Positions 55,372 through 64,000 of a stretch of 64,000 nucleotides of DNA are shown piece after piece. A program made the translations under genes and the position numbers. Under the pieces are notes generated by a model. That model had not been told where the DNA came from. It ran no database searches and saw only the letters and a program-made list of their open reading frames with translations. This DNA is from Poriferisodalis sp963663635 (GTDB taxonomy: Bacteria; Actinomycetota; Acidimicrobiia; Acidimicrobiales; Poriferisodalaceae). Location of the stretch: assembly GCA_963663635.2 (NCBI GenBank), contig CAXXMY010000012.1, positions 1 through 64,000 on the forward strand, read 5' to 3'. How positions within the stretch are numbered: position 1 is the first letter of the stretch; each line of letters opens with the position of its first letter.

Positions 55372-56043
55372 ATGAGCGAAACAGAGACATTGAGACTTGG
55401 ACTGTCAGCCGACGAGGTGCTGCGCACGACGCGGGCCGTGCGCAAGCGGCTCGACTTCGACCGGCCGGTGCCCGCCTCGGTCCTGCGGGAATGCGTCGAG
55501 ATCGCCGTGCAGGCGCCCACGGGGTCCAACATGCAGGGCTGGCACTTTGTGTTCGTGACAGAGCGAGAGAAGATCGAAGCCATCGCGGCGCTGTACAAGA
55601 AGGGCTTCGACGCTTACCGCAACAGCCCCATGTATGCGGGCCGGGTGGCGTCGGGCCTCGGAGCCGAGCGTGATGCGCAGCAGGCTCGGGTGACCTCGTC
55701 GGCGGAATATCTGTCGGAGAACATGGGTCGCAGCCCGGTGCTGTTCATCCCGTGCATCTCGGGCCGCACCGACGATGCGCGCATGCTGATCGGGCAGGCC
55801 GGTTCGATCATCCCCGCAGCGTGGAGCTTCATGCTGGCGGCGCGTGAACGAGGCCTCGGCACCTGCTGGACGACGCTGCACCTCGGCTATGAGGCCGAAG
55901 CCGCCGAGATCCTCGGCATCCCCTACGACAAGGTGCGGCAGTACGCGCTCAGCCCCATCGCATACACCCAGGGCACCGACTTCAAGCTGGCCACCCGGAC
56001 CGATCTCGATTCGGTGATGAGCTGGAACACCTGGAGCCGCTGA
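55372..56043 (+). CDS. Nitroreductase-family protein
   Basis: A 223-residue FMN protein, ATG 55372 (MSETETLRLGLSADEVLRTT). Features are TTRAVRKRLDFDRPVP, the FMN-binding PTGSNMQGWHFVFVT and the late segment AARERGLGTCWTTLHLG. It lies one base before an SDR gene, so these are co-transcribed. The 211-bp gap before it holds no supportable gene. Substrate unknown. Confidence 0.85.
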   Translation: MSETETLRLGLSADEVLRTTRAVRKRLDFDRPVPASVLRECVEIAVQAPTGSNMQGWHFVFVTEREKIEAIAALYKKGFDAYRNSPMYAGRVASGLGAERDAQQARVTSSAEYLSENMGRSPVLFIPCISGRTDDARMLIGQAGSIIPAAWSFMLAARERGLGTCWTTLHLGYEAEAAEILGIPYDKVRQYALSPIAYTQGTDFKLATRTDLDSVMSWNTWSR

Positions 56044-56044
56044 G

Positions 56045-56827
56045 ATGGCCGCGCAGACGCCGTCAGAACTGTTCGACCTGTCCGGGCGGGTGGCGGTTGT
56101 CACCGGTGGATCGCGGGGCATGGGCCGCGAGATCGTGCTGGCGTACGCCCGCGCCGGCGCCGACGTGGTAGTCGCTTCGCGCAAGCTCGAAAACTGCGAA
56201 GAGGTGGCCGACGAGGTGCGCTCCACGACCGGCCAGCGGGCGTTGGCGGTGGCATGCCACGTCGGCTACTGGGAACAGTGCGACGAGCTGTGCGATCGCG
56301 TCTACGACGAATTCGGGCACTGCGAGGTGCTGGTGAACAATGCCGGGCTGTCGCCGCTGTACCCGTCGCTGTTCGATGTCAGCGAGGCGCTGTTCGACAA
56401 GGTGATCGACGTGAACTTGAAGGGGCCGTTCCGCGCCTCGGCGGTGTTCGGCAAGCGCATGTACGAAGCGGGCGGCGGCTCGATCATCAACGTGAGCTCG
56501 GTGTCGGCCGTCATGCCGACGCCCAACGAGACGGCCTACGGCGCTGCGAAAGCCGGCGTCCACGCCATCACGGCGTCGTTCGCCCGCGAGTACGGCCCCC
56601 GGGTGCGGGTGAACTGCATCATGCCGGGGCCGTTCCTGACGGACATCTCCAAGGCGTGGGACATGGACGCCTTCAACAAGCGGGCCCAAACCGACATTGC
56701 TCTGCGGCGCGGCGGTGAAGCCGACGAGGTGGTGGGCGCTGCGCTGTACTTCGCGTCGGAGGCGTCGAGCTACACGACTGGTTCGGTGCTCAAGATCGAC
56801 GGCGGCACCGCCTGGGCGACCGGCTGA
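56045..56827 (+). CDS. Short-chain dehydrogenase/reductase
   Basis: A 260-residue classical SDR: cofactor motif VVTGGSRGMGREI (18-30), NNAG (about 99-102), catalytic Ser in NVSSVSA, the Tyr/Lys pair in AYGAAKAG, and a C-terminal FASEASSYTTGSVLKIDGG. It forms a cluster with the nitroreductase, the enoyl-CoA hydratase and a second SDR. The cluster suggests a lipid, steroid or similar degradation route, which is inference from gene types only. Confidence 0.9.
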   Translation: MAAQTPSELFDLSGRVAVVTGGSRGMGREIVLAYARAGADVVVASRKLENCEEVADEVRSTTGQRALAVACHVGYWEQCDELCDRVYDEFGHCEVLVNNAGLSPLYPSLFDVSEALFDKVIDVNLKGPFRASAVFGKRMYEAGGGSIINVSSVSAVMPTPNETAYGAAKAGVHAITASFAREYGPRVRVNCIMPGPFLTDISKAWDMDAFNKRAQTDIALRRGGEADEVVGAALYFASEASSYTTGSVLKIDGGTAWATG

Positions 56828-56874
56828 GGGCAGCATCGGTCGGGAGATCGACCAGGCAGGCACGAGAGGAGTTG

Positions 56875-57762
56875 ATGATGGCGGACGTGGCGGAGGGCAT
56901 GGCGACGGGCCAAGCGAGCGGCGGCGCAGTGCGGGAATGGTCCCGAGTGCGCTACGACATGCCAGTCGAACGGGTGGCTCGAGTCACGCTGGCACGGCCC
57001 GAGACGGCCAACGCACAGGACTACCTCTTGCTCACCGAGTTGAATGAGGCGTTCGACGAGGCTGTCAACGATCCCGATGTGCGGGTGATCGTGCTGGCGG
57101 CCGACGGCAAGCACTTTTCCTCTGGGCACGACTTGCGAGACCGGCCCGACATGTCAGCACTGCGCACTATCGGCACCCAGTGTCACTTCGAAGCGCCCGG
57201 TGCTGAGGGCTACATGGCCCGCGAGGCCGAGATGTACGTGGGGCTGTGCTGGCGCTGGCGAAATCTGTCCAAGCCGACGATTGCGTCGGTGCAGGGCAAG
57301 GTGATTGCCGGCGGGTTGATGCTGGTGTGGCCGATGGATCTCATCGTGTGCTCTGAGGATGCGACGTTCTCCGATCCGGTAGTGGCGTTCGGGGTGAACG
57401 GCCACGAGTACTTCGTGCATCCGTTCGAGGCGGGGACGCGTCTGGCCAAGGACATGCTGTTCACCGGGCGGTCGATCACTGCGGCTGAGGCGATGCAGCA
57501 CGGCATGGTGAACCGGGTAGTGCCGCGCGATGACCTCGAATCCGAGACGCTGGCGCTGGCTGAGCACATTGCCCGGCGGCCGATGTTCGGGCTGAGCCTG
57601 GCGAAGCAGTCCGTGAACAACGCCCAGGACGCCATGGGCATCTACACGGCGATCCAGTCGGCGTTCGGACTGCACCACGTGGCCCACAGCCACAACCGGC
57701 TGGTCCACGACGGCAGCCTGGTAGATCCTGCGGGCCTGCAGATCATCCGCGACGAAGCCTGA
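56875..57762 (+). CDS. Enoyl-CoA hydratase/isomerase-family protein
   Basis: Starts at ATG 56875 (an ATG one codon on and a TTG one codon before are also possible) after GAGAGGA, 295 residues. The crotonase fold is shown by VARVTLARPETANA, the oxyanion-hole segment FSSGHDLRD and KVIAGGLMLVWPMDLIV. The usual second catalytic Glu region reads AFGVNGHEYF here, so simple hydratase chemistry is not certain; other crotonase-family reactions are possible. Its place between two SDR genes fits acyl-CoA breakdown. Confidence 0.82.
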   Translation: MMADVAEGMATGQASGGAVREWSRVRYDMPVERVARVTLARPETANAQDYLLLTELNEAFDEAVNDPDVRVIVLAADGKHFSSGHDLRDRPDMSALRTIGTQCHFEAPGAEGYMAREAEMYVGLCWRWRNLSKPTIASVQGKVIAGGLMLVWPMDLIVCSEDATFSDPVVAFGVNGHEYFVHPFEAGTRLAKDMLFTGRSITAAEAMQHGMVNRVVPRDDLESETLALAEHIARRPMFGLSLAKQSVNNAQDAMGIYTAIQSAFGLHHVAHSHNRLVHDGSLVDPAGLQIIRDEA

Positions 57763-57787
57763 ACCGCGAACGAGAGGGAGTTTCAAA

Positions 57788-58576
57788 GTGGGGACGACGA
57801 GACGACTGTCAACGCTGAACCGGTCGATCGAGGGCCGGGTGACGCTGATCACCGGCGCCGGCATGGGCCAGGGACGGGCGACGGCCCACCTGTTCGCCGA
57901 CGAGGGAGCGCACGTTGCGGTGACCGACTTGGGTCAGGCCGAGGTGGACGCTGTGGTAGCTGAGATCAACGACGCCGGCGGCTCGGCGGCGGGCTGGACG
58001 ATGGACGTGGCCAACCGCGACCGCGTCAACCAGGTCACGAACGAGGTGGCGGAGCGCTTCGGCGGCATCGACCACGTCATCAACAACGCCGGCATCTCGC
58101 GCTTCTCGCCGATCGATGCGCCCGAGTACGAGGACAATTGGGCGATCTCGCTCGAGGTGCTGCTGACGGCGCACACCTACACGGTGCGGGCGGCGCTGCC
58201 GCATTTGCGACAGTCAGATGCGGCGCGCATCGTGAACATCGCCTCCACAGAAGGCTGGGGCGCCACGAAGTTCGGCTCGCCCTACACGGCGGCCAAGCAC
58301 GGCGTGATCGGGCTGACGAAGTCGCTGGCCGTGGAGCTCGGCCGTGAGGGCATCACGGTGAACTGCATCTGCCCCGGGCCGATCAACACGGCGATGACCG
58401 CCGAGATCCCCGACGAGCACAAGACGATCTTCGCCAAGCGCCGCACCGCGCTCGGCCGCTACGCCGAACCTGAGGAAGTGGCCCACGGCACGCTCAACTT
58501 CTGCCTGCCCGCCAGCCAGTACATGACCGGCGCCATCCTCCCCGTCGACGGCGGCCTCCTCATCAAGAACGCGTAG
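57788..58576 (+). CDS. Short-chain dehydrogenase/reductase
   Basis: A 262-residue SDR starting at GTG 57788 after GAGGGAG. The cofactor motif is ITGAGMGQGRATA (21-33), NNAG is near 97-100, catalytic Ser is in NIASTEGWG, Tyr and Lys are in PYTAAKHG, and the end is LPASQYMTGAILPVDGG. Last gene of the four-gene run and distinct from the SDR two genes earlier. Confidence 0.9.
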   Translation: MGTTRRLSTLNRSIEGRVTLITGAGMGQGRATAHLFADEGAHVAVTDLGQAEVDAVVAEINDAGGSAAGWTMDVANRDRVNQVTNEVAERFGGIDHVINNAGISRFSPIDAPEYEDNWAISLEVLLTAHTYTVRAALPHLRQSDAARIVNIASTEGWGATKFGSPYTAAKHGVIGLTKSLAVELGREGITVNCICPGPINTAMTAEIPDEHKTIFAKRRTALGRYAEPEEVAHGTLNFCLPASQYMTGAILPVDGGLLIKNA

Positions 58577-58632
58577 ACGCCATCCAGCGTTGTCGTCAAA
58601 CGCGCGCCCGGCAGGTGCCGACGGGGAAACGC

Positions 58633-58649
58633 GACGCGCTGGGCGCGTC
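58633..58649. terminator. Hairpin between convergent genes
   Basis: GACGCGC-TGG-GCGCGTC is a perfect 7-bp stem with a 3-base loop between the SDR stop and the end of the opposing sigma-factor gene. It could serve both strands. No U-run. Confidence 0.5.
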
Positions 58650-58672
58650 CGAACTCAGACTCGCGGCGGCTG

Positions 58673-60307
58673 CTACGGCGTGAGGGTGACGGTGAGGGAC
58701 GCAGGCATCCCGTCGGCGTCGAGGGTCAGCGTGCCTGACATGTTGCCGCGGGCGGCGACGGGCAGGGACTCTGTGGGTGTGGCGCTGAAGACGCCGGTCA
58801 TTGAAAGCGAGCCGTCGCCGTTCTCGGTGCCCCGGGCTGCGAGGCGCATCTCGGCGGAGGTGCCGTCGGCGCCGGGGGCGAAGACCAGCAGGGCGCTGAA
58901 GCGGCGCTCGTCGACGGCCGGGTCTGCGGCGTCGAGCGACGCCGTGCTCGGCGAGACCACCGCAACCGACTCGGTGGAGGTGGTGGTCTCGACGGTCTCT
59001 TCGTCACCCGTCGTGGTGGTCGTCGTGGTCTGCACTGTCATCGACAGCGTGCCGGAAACGTCGTAACGGTCGGCGCCAGCGGGTGTGAAGGTCAGCTGAG
59101 CACCTTCGACGCTGCTGGTGGCGACCACGGTCACCACCGGAGCAGGCGCTGGAGCCGGGGCTGGCGTTGCAGCACTGCTCGTGCCGCCCGACGTTTCGGA
59201 CTGCGCGGTGGCTGCTTGCGACCCGTCGGTTCTGGCATCGCTCGCCACGACTGCGGGTGCAGCTGCGGAGGCAGCCGATGCCGCCGGCTCGGGGGCCGCT
59301 GCGGAAGCCACGACAGCGGCCTCTTCAACCTCGACGGGAACCGCAGCAAGGACAGGCTCGGCAAGCGCCGGCGCGGCAACGATGGGGGTCGCTGCGGTTG
59401 GCACCACCACGGGCGCATCGGGGGCCGGCACTTCGAGCGCCAGCGGTGCCAGCACTTCCATGACCGAATCGGGCAGAACCCGCTCGGCAGCCCGGTGCAA
59501 GGGCGAATCCACCGTCGGCGTGAGCACCGCAGTGGCGAGGCCCAGCCCCATCGCCGCCTTCGCCACCACCGGGACACCGGTAGCAGCGGTGCCGGCGACC
59601 GCGGCCGCGGCACGCGAGGCGACCGGTCCGGTTTCGACCAGCAGCGGCGTGGCGGAATGCAGCGCCGAACGGCCAGCTCCAGGTGTGGCACCGGACAATG
59701 CGGAAGCAGCGCGCTCGCCGCGTCGCAGCAGTGCCACCAACGCGACCGGCACGAACGCCGCTACACGCAGCGCCGCACGCAAGGCGTTGCGGGCGCGAGA
59801 GACCCGCGCCCGGGCATTGTCCTCGGAGACGCCGGCCGCCTGGGCCACCTCGTCATAGTCAAGCTGCTCGACAAATCGGAGCCGCAGCGCTTCGCGGTAC
59901 GACTCGGACAGCCCTTCCACGGCCGCTTCAACTTCGGTGTTGTCGATGTCGAGGCCCAGCTCGACTTCGGCGCTGGGCGATGCGAGCATCGAGGCGTCAT
60001 TGACCGCAGCACGTTCGGTCTTCTCGCCCTCACGGCGGCGCCGGTTGCCCTCGTCGATGCAGACGTTGATGAGGATCCGGTTCAGCCACGGGCCGACCCT
60101 GTAGTTGCCGTTGAACCGTGGCATGGCCCGCAGGGCACGCACCAGCGTCTCCTGCACGGCGTCTTCGGCAGACTCGTCGCAACTCAAGCGACGGCGCGCG
60201 TGACTGAGCAGCTTTGGCCGGTACTCGCGCACCAGCTCGGCGAACGCTTCGTCGTCGCCGGCTTGGTACGCGATGACCAAATCTCGATCTTCAAGCCGTA
60301 GGGCCAT
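58673..60307 (-). CDS. ECF sigma factor with long C-terminal extension
   Basis: A 544-residue protein. Residues 1-190 are an ECF-type sigma factor: region 2 (FAELVREYRPKLLSHARRRL, AEDAVQETLVRALRA) and region 4 (LDYDEVAQAAGVSEDNARAR). Beyond that are hydrophobic segments (FVPVALVALLR at about 205, and AAVAGTAATGVPVVAKAAMG at about 255), an Ala/Pro/Val-rich stretch of about 150 residues, and a C-terminal beta-rich domain of about 150 residues (VEGAQLTFTPAGADRYDVSG to the end). The usual ECF length is about 180. It could be a membrane-bound sigma factor that senses through its outer domain. No separate anti-sigma gene is adjacent. Confidence 0.75.
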   Translation of the reverse strand: MALRLEDRDLVIAYQAGDDEAFAELVREYRPKLLSHARRRLSCDESAEDAVQETLVRALRAMPRFNGNYRVGPWLNRILINVCIDEGNRRRREGEKTERAAVNDASMLASPSAEVELGLDIDNTEVEAAVEGLSESYREALRLRFVEQLDYDEVAQAAGVSEDNARARVSRARNALRAALRVAAFVPVALVALLRRGERAASALSGATPGAGRSALHSATPLLVETGPVASRAAAAVAGTAATGVPVVAKAAMGLGLATAVLTPTVDSPLHRAAERVLPDSVMEVLAPLALEVPAPDAPVVVPTAATPIVAAPALAEPVLAAVPVEVEEAAVVASAAAPEPAASAASAAAPAVVASDARTDGSQAATAQSETSGGTSSAATPAPAPAPAPVVTVVATSSVEGAQLTFTPAGADRYDVSGTLSMTVQTTTTTTTGDEETVETTTSTESVAVVSPSTASLDAADPAVDERRFSALLVFAPGADGTSAEMRLAARGTENGDGSLSMTGVFSATPTESLPVAARGNMSGTLTLDADGMPASLTVTLTP

Positions 60308-60455
60308 ACCGATGCTCAGGGTCGCCAGCGAAGGCCCGTACGGCCTCCGTCGACATTGATGCTACAGCAGGCCCGATGGTCCCTTGCCGTCACATTTTCG
60401 TTGGCGTATCAGTTGCGTTGTTCGGACCGGCCGCTGGGTCAACCCGCACCGAGCC

Positions 60456-63299
60456 TCACGATGCGGCCGCGGGATGGCCAACCCGCAGCAGCGCATCGCG
60501 GCTGGAAACGCCGATCAGCGTTTTGGCCGGGTTTTCGTTCTCGTCCACATCGACAGTGACGGGATCGTCGGGACCGTAGCCATGGGCTATGCCAGCAGCG
60601 ATCTCGATACGGATGCGCCGGAAGTTGATGGCCTGCCCGATCGTGTGGCCTGAGTCGGCGGTGGTGAAGCGGAACAGCACTTTGTCGTAGGGCAGCACGG
60701 AGGTGGTCTCGACCCGGTCGGGCGTCGTGGGCGGATCCTCGGCGTAGTCCGGAATCAGCGCGCCGAGGATGTCGTCGATCAGCCCGACCACTGCCACCCC
60801 GTTTTGGCTAACGACAGGCGCGAAACCTGTGTCGGACGCAAACTCGCGGACGTAGTCGGTGAAGCTGACCAGGAAACTGACGGAGCTGAGGCCACCGTCG
60901 AGTTCGCTCATGCCCAAGAACGGCGAATTCTCGTCGAGCGACAGCGGCTCGTCCTCGCCACCGCAGCCATCAAGAAGTTCCGCCAGGAATTGACGCGAGA
61001 ACGCGCTGTTGCCGCTCAGCGCTCCCACAAGCTCACCGTGGGTCAGCTTGGGCGCCTCGCCATCCTCGGAGTTGATGAATCGCAGCAAGACGACCCGGTC
61101 GCGGATGTTCACCCACACTCGCACAGCAGGGTGGTTGGTCCGCGATATTGCGCTGGCCGTTCCGGCGAGGCTTGCCGACGCACGGGCGCTGTCGATCTCC
61201 CAACCATTGCCCGCAGCGCCGTCGGCACTGCCGGACCACTTGCCCACGATGCGTATCGCTTCGCCCAGCGTCACCATGGCGCGCACGCTGACATCCTCGA
61301 TCTTGTCAGGCGTCGTGGTCGTAGCGCTGTCGTCGACTCCGGGATTGTCCGGCCCAATCCGCACCGTCGACACCCCGAACGCGGCCCCAGACGTGCTCAC
61401 CCGAGCTCGTTGGCGACCGCTGCGCAGACCGTCGGGGCCACCCACAGCGCCACCCCGCAGGTCCACCAGGTCATTGTTCGCCAGCTCGTACGCAGCACCC
61501 AGCGGGATCGGCTCGGAGCCGCTGTCTCCTGGGTAACCCTCCGGCGCAGTGAGCGGCATCCGGTAGAAGGCCAGCCCCAAGAAGCGTTCCGCACGATGGA
61601 AGACAGGCTCACCGACGGCGACCTCGACGTCACGGTCCGTCAGGATGCGGACACGGCTCGGATTCACCGAGATGCCCCCCGGCTCGCCGCTGCCCAGGTG
61701 CTCCTGCGGGTCGTACTCGATGGCGAACATGAGATCGCTGTGACCGGCAATGGCGATGATGTCCATCGACACCGTCGGCGCCGGGGCCCTCGGAGTCGGC
61801 ACCGTGTAGGTGGCCCGCTGCAGCGGGCGCTGATCGCCATTGGTGGCGAACCAGCCGTCCGTGGTCCTCATCTCAATGGTGTCGCCGGCGTGCAGAGGGT
61901 TCCGCAGAGTGACCGTCAGATTCGACAGAGTCTCACATCCGCCAGCGGCCACCGGGCTGGTGAGCTCCTGGCTGATGATCCACGCTGGTGAGTCGTTCAC
62001 ATAGAGCAGATCTCGCATCCTCGCTTGGAGCTTCGCCACCTCGGCAACGAGACCCTCGCTGAAACGGATGCGGAACTGGTTCTCCCCGTCCGTCGCGCTG
62101 ATCCGTGCGGTGAGCGTTCTCGATGTGGTCGCCGTTCGGACCGCCAGGTTCATCACGGCATCGCTGATCGCAGCGGGACCGCCGATGGCGACGAGCTCGG
62201 TGTACGTCTTTCGCCCGTCGACGGTGGTGCGCGTCGTCCGCAAGAAGCTCGAAGCCGTCGACGCCAGTGGACTGCGGACGAACAGCAACGGGACGGGTCC
62301 CGAGCCGTCGAGACCCGCTCCCAGCAGAGGCCCGGCGGCCACCGCGTCCACCGCCGAATCACGACCGACCAGCCCCACGATGTACCTGGCAGTGTTCAGT
62401 TCGAAGTCGCACTTGCCGATCATGAGCCGTGCAACCGCAGCAGCAGCCGTTTCGGGCGTACTGGCGACAATTCGCTCGGTCTTGTCCACGCCCGCAGCCA
62501 AGAGCTGACTGATCAGATCGTCCGACACGACACTGGTGCTCCCCACCATCACCACGCGGTCGATGCGCAGGTGTTCCAGCGCCTCCGCAGTCGAACGGGG
62601 CAGCGTGTCGCGCCGAGTGAGCAGCACCGGAATCTCGAGCGAATACGCCAGCGGCCCGGTGGCGGCCACATAGCCGAGATGGTCGGTGTCGCCGCTGGCG
62701 AGCAGCGCGACCGTGTCATTCGTGCCGCACCAGTTGGTCAGACCGTCGAGCTCAGAAGCCACAGCGGCCGCCGTGGCGTAGCGATCGTCACCGGTGATGC
62801 GGCGAGTCTTCAGGTTCGAGTCAAGCTCGGACAGCTCGTCGAGCACCGAGGGGGACACCGAATCGGTTCCGCCGACGACGATCACGTTTGTCACCCGGTG
62901 GTCTTCGATGAAGTCGACAACGTGGCCAGGCAGGTCCGTTGGCCGCGTCAACAGGACGGGCGCATGTTCGCGGGCGGACAGTCCGGCGACTGTCGCGCCG
63001 CTGATCGGCGTTTCGCCCGACACCAGGATCACCGTGCTCACCGAGTCGAGCCCGCCAAGCTCGTGGGCGTAGCGTTCCGCCAAACGCACGGCAGTCTCGT
63101 AGCGGTCGGAGCCGCCGAAGGGGCGCACCCCCCCATCGGTGAGCGGCGTCGAACGGTCGGAAGGGTCAACCAGCAACTCACCGGCGCTGTTCGCAGCCCG
63201 CGCTGGCGCAGCAGTCATCAGCGCCAGCGACGGCGCCAACACGCAGAATGCGAGAGCCGCTGCCGTCAGACACACCGGTCGCCGAGTGCGAATATCCAC
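60456..63299 (-). CDS. Large secreted CWB2 cell-wall-binding protein
   Basis: A 947-residue protein starting at GTG 63299 after GGGGGAC; the longer upstream frame is run-on. The signal peptide is VCLTAAALAFCVLAPSLALM ... APARAAN. Residues about 45-370 hold three CWB2 repeats (GGSDRYETAVRLAERY; RRITGDDRYATAAAVASEL; a third degenerate one) with VIVVGGTDSVS and VVMVGSTSVVS strands. The C-terminal 550 residues are beta-rich and Asp/Gly-rich with no recognised domain; DVDENENPAKTLIG lies near the end. Expected to be anchored non-covalently in the cell wall. The next gene is also exported. Confidence 0.82.
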   Translation of the reverse strand: MDIRTRRPVCLTAAALAFCVLAPSLALMTAAPARAANSAGELLVDPSDRSTPLTDGGVRPFGGSDRYETAVRLAERYAHELGGLDSVSTVILVSGETPISGATVAGLSAREHAPVLLTRPTDLPGHVVDFIEDHRVTNVIVVGGTDSVSPSVLDELSELDSNLKTRRITGDDRYATAAAVASELDGLTNWCGTNDTVALLASGDTDHLGYVAATGPLAYSLEIPVLLTRRDTLPRSTAEALEHLRIDRVVMVGSTSVVSDDLISQLLAAGVDKTERIVASTPETAAAAVARLMIGKCDFELNTARYIVGLVGRDSAVDAVAAGPLLGAGLDGSGPVPLLFVRSPLASTASSFLRTTRTTVDGRKTYTELVAIGGPAAISDAVMNLAVRTATTSRTLTARISATDGENQFRIRFSEGLVAEVAKLQARMRDLLYVNDSPAWIISQELTSPVAAGGCETLSNLTVTLRNPLHAGDTIEMRTTDGWFATNGDQRPLQRATYTVPTPRAPAPTVSMDIIAIAGHSDLMFAIEYDPQEHLGSGEPGGISVNPSRVRILTDRDVEVAVGEPVFHRAERFLGLAFYRMPLTAPEGYPGDSGSEPIPLGAAYELANNDLVDLRGGAVGGPDGLRSGRQRARVSTSGAAFGVSTVRIGPDNPGVDDSATTTTPDKIEDVSVRAMVTLGEAIRIVGKWSGSADGAAGNGWEIDSARASASLAGTASAISRTNHPAVRVWVNIRDRVVLLRFINSEDGEAPKLTHGELVGALSGNSAFSRQFLAELLDGCGGEDEPLSLDENSPFLGMSELDGGLSSVSFLVSFTDYVREFASDTGFAPVVSQNGVAVVGLIDDILGALIPDYAEDPPTTPDRVETTSVLPYDKVLFRFTTADSGHTIGQAINFRRIRIEIAAGIAHGYGPDDPVTVDVDENENPAKTLIGVSSRDALLRVGHPAAAS

Positions 63300-63390
63300 C
63301 GTCCCCCACTTCTCGCGCGTGAACGACTGGCCACGAGCGAGCACAAGCAATTTACAACTACGCGTCTTTCCCTGAGTGAGATGTGCAGGC

Positions 63391-64000
63391 TCACGGGTCG
63401 AGAGTGATCGTAACGGTGTGGGTGTCGTCGTTGTCACCGGTGACGGTGATGGTGTAGCCACCCAGCGTCACCGACTCGCCCAGTGTCAGCACCGGGAAGT
63501 CGTCGACCTGGCCGTTACCGCTGTCACCGGCGATCTTGAGGGGCAGCTGGCCCGACTCGACAATCGGATCGACGGTGTAGACGAGCACGCCCTCGGCAAT
63601 CAGCGCAGGGCCGCGCGTGGAGCTGCCGTCAGACCAGAAATATGGGTCGCCGAGGTCGTAGCCGAGCTGGCGCCGGCTCTCGATGACGATGACCTTTCGC
63701 GCATTGAGGGGCACCGCCGCCATCGCGACACCGGCGTTGGGCTGTGCAATCGGCGACAAGGTCACAGTGGCGTTGGGTTCATTGACGCACCGCACTTGGT
63801 CCTCGCTCAGCCAGCCGAGCTGCCAACGGTTCCAGGCCAACATCTCTGAGGGATCCAACGACGAGAAATCCACCCACTGTCGACGCCCGCTGGGGTAGTG
63901 CTTGGTGACGCGCAACAACATCTCATGCTCGGCGGCGAGGAACCATGCCTCGAGTCTCATGAGGCCCCACTCCACGCCGGTCCACTGCTGCCCCGAGGGC
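63391..64000 (-). CDS. 3' end of a secreted, probably protease-like protein (partial)
   Basis: Only the last 202 codons are in the window; the reading frame is open to the right edge (SGQQWTGVEWGLMRLEAWFL...). The segment WGLMRLEAWFLAAEHEMLLR is reminiscent of the C-terminal lobes of M6-type secreted proteases, and the final 100 residues form a beta domain ending GGYTITVTGDNDDTHTVTIT. No catalytic HExxH lies in the visible part, so the protease assignment is tentative. Same strand as the CWB2 gene, 91 bp upstream of its start. Confidence 0.5.
   Translation of the reverse strand, partial: PSGQQWTGVEWGLMRLEAWFLAAEHEMLLRVTKHYPSGRRQWVDFSSLDPSEMLAWNRWQLGWLSEDQVRCVNEPNATVTLSPIAQPNAGVAMAAVPLNARKVIVIESRRQLGYDLGDPYFWSDGSSTRGPALIAEGVLVYTVDPIVESGQLPLKIAGDSGNGQVDDFPVLTLGESVTLGGYTITVTGDNDDTHTVTITLDP

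Overview
The window is about 64 kb of high-GC DNA with dense coding on both strands. It most resembles a high-GC actinobacterium, plausibly of the class Acidimicrobiia. The support is the actinobacterial three-gene succinate dehydrogenase, surface proteins with cell-wall-binding repeat 2 (CWB2) domains, an F420/flavin pyridoxamine-oxidase-like enzyme, frequent GTG starts, and a chain of SDR and enoyl-CoA hydratase genes. Lineage is an inference; no rRNA or tRNA gene was seen.

Layout. 1-1463: a decayed IS30-type transposase, a 112-bp direct repeat and a RES-domain toxin-like gene. 1494-7352: a truncated CWB2/RCC1 surface protein, a VWA-protein/MoxR-ATPase pair on the minus strand, and a shortened GH2-like protein. 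7365-15636: a two-gene operon on the minus strand (a GHKL ATPase, then a large protein of unrecognised family). It is broken by three insertions: a 3.25-kb IS1595-type element carrying a methyltransferase-HNH gene, an IS630 copy and a small MITE. 15962-19555: sdhC-sdhA-sdhB. 19605-24031: a CWB2/beta-propeller surface protein with a frameshift, a PQQ-type sugar dehydrogenase lipoprotein and a flavin oxidoreductase. 24033-27911: an IS1380 containing an IS3 containing an IS30. 28020-30838: an NfeD-like/flotillin pair and a TerC-family protein. 30868-33867: a small island with a second IS630 copy and a Fic gene, bounded by a duplicated gene end. 33823-42037: an HD-domain protein, dnaE, a small membrane protein, thrS and a zinc-type dehydrogenase. 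42128-52523: a defence and toxin cluster containing a nuclease/HEPN-like protein, a putative divergent TA pair, mcrBC, VapBC, a peroxidase fragment, an aquaporin, and an ATPase/TOPRIM pair. 52614-58576: hemB, an SCP2-like protein, an Fpg/Nei-like protein, a nitroreductase, SDR, enoyl-CoA hydratase and SDR. 58673-64000: an ECF sigma factor with a very long C-terminal extension, a large CWB2 protein, and the 3' end of a secreted, probably protease-like protein.

The dominant theme is mobile-element damage to accessory and defence genes, while housekeeping genes (sdh, dnaE, thrS, hemB) are intact. mcrB is split by a 164-bp MITE whose exact removal restores the frame. mcrC is split by a nested relic. 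The GHKL gene is split by IS630 plus a MITE. Its partner is split by the IS1595 element with a clean 8-bp duplication. An ATPase/TOPRIM pair carries an in-frame TGA. Because the insertions leave readable target duplications, the ancestral genes can be rebuilt on paper. The rebuilt GHKL/large-protein operon is the best candidate here for an undescribed system.

Caution: several single-base frameshifts (near 9090, 14897, 19733, 24302, 31333) and an 18-base C run could be real decay or consensus errors in the assembly.
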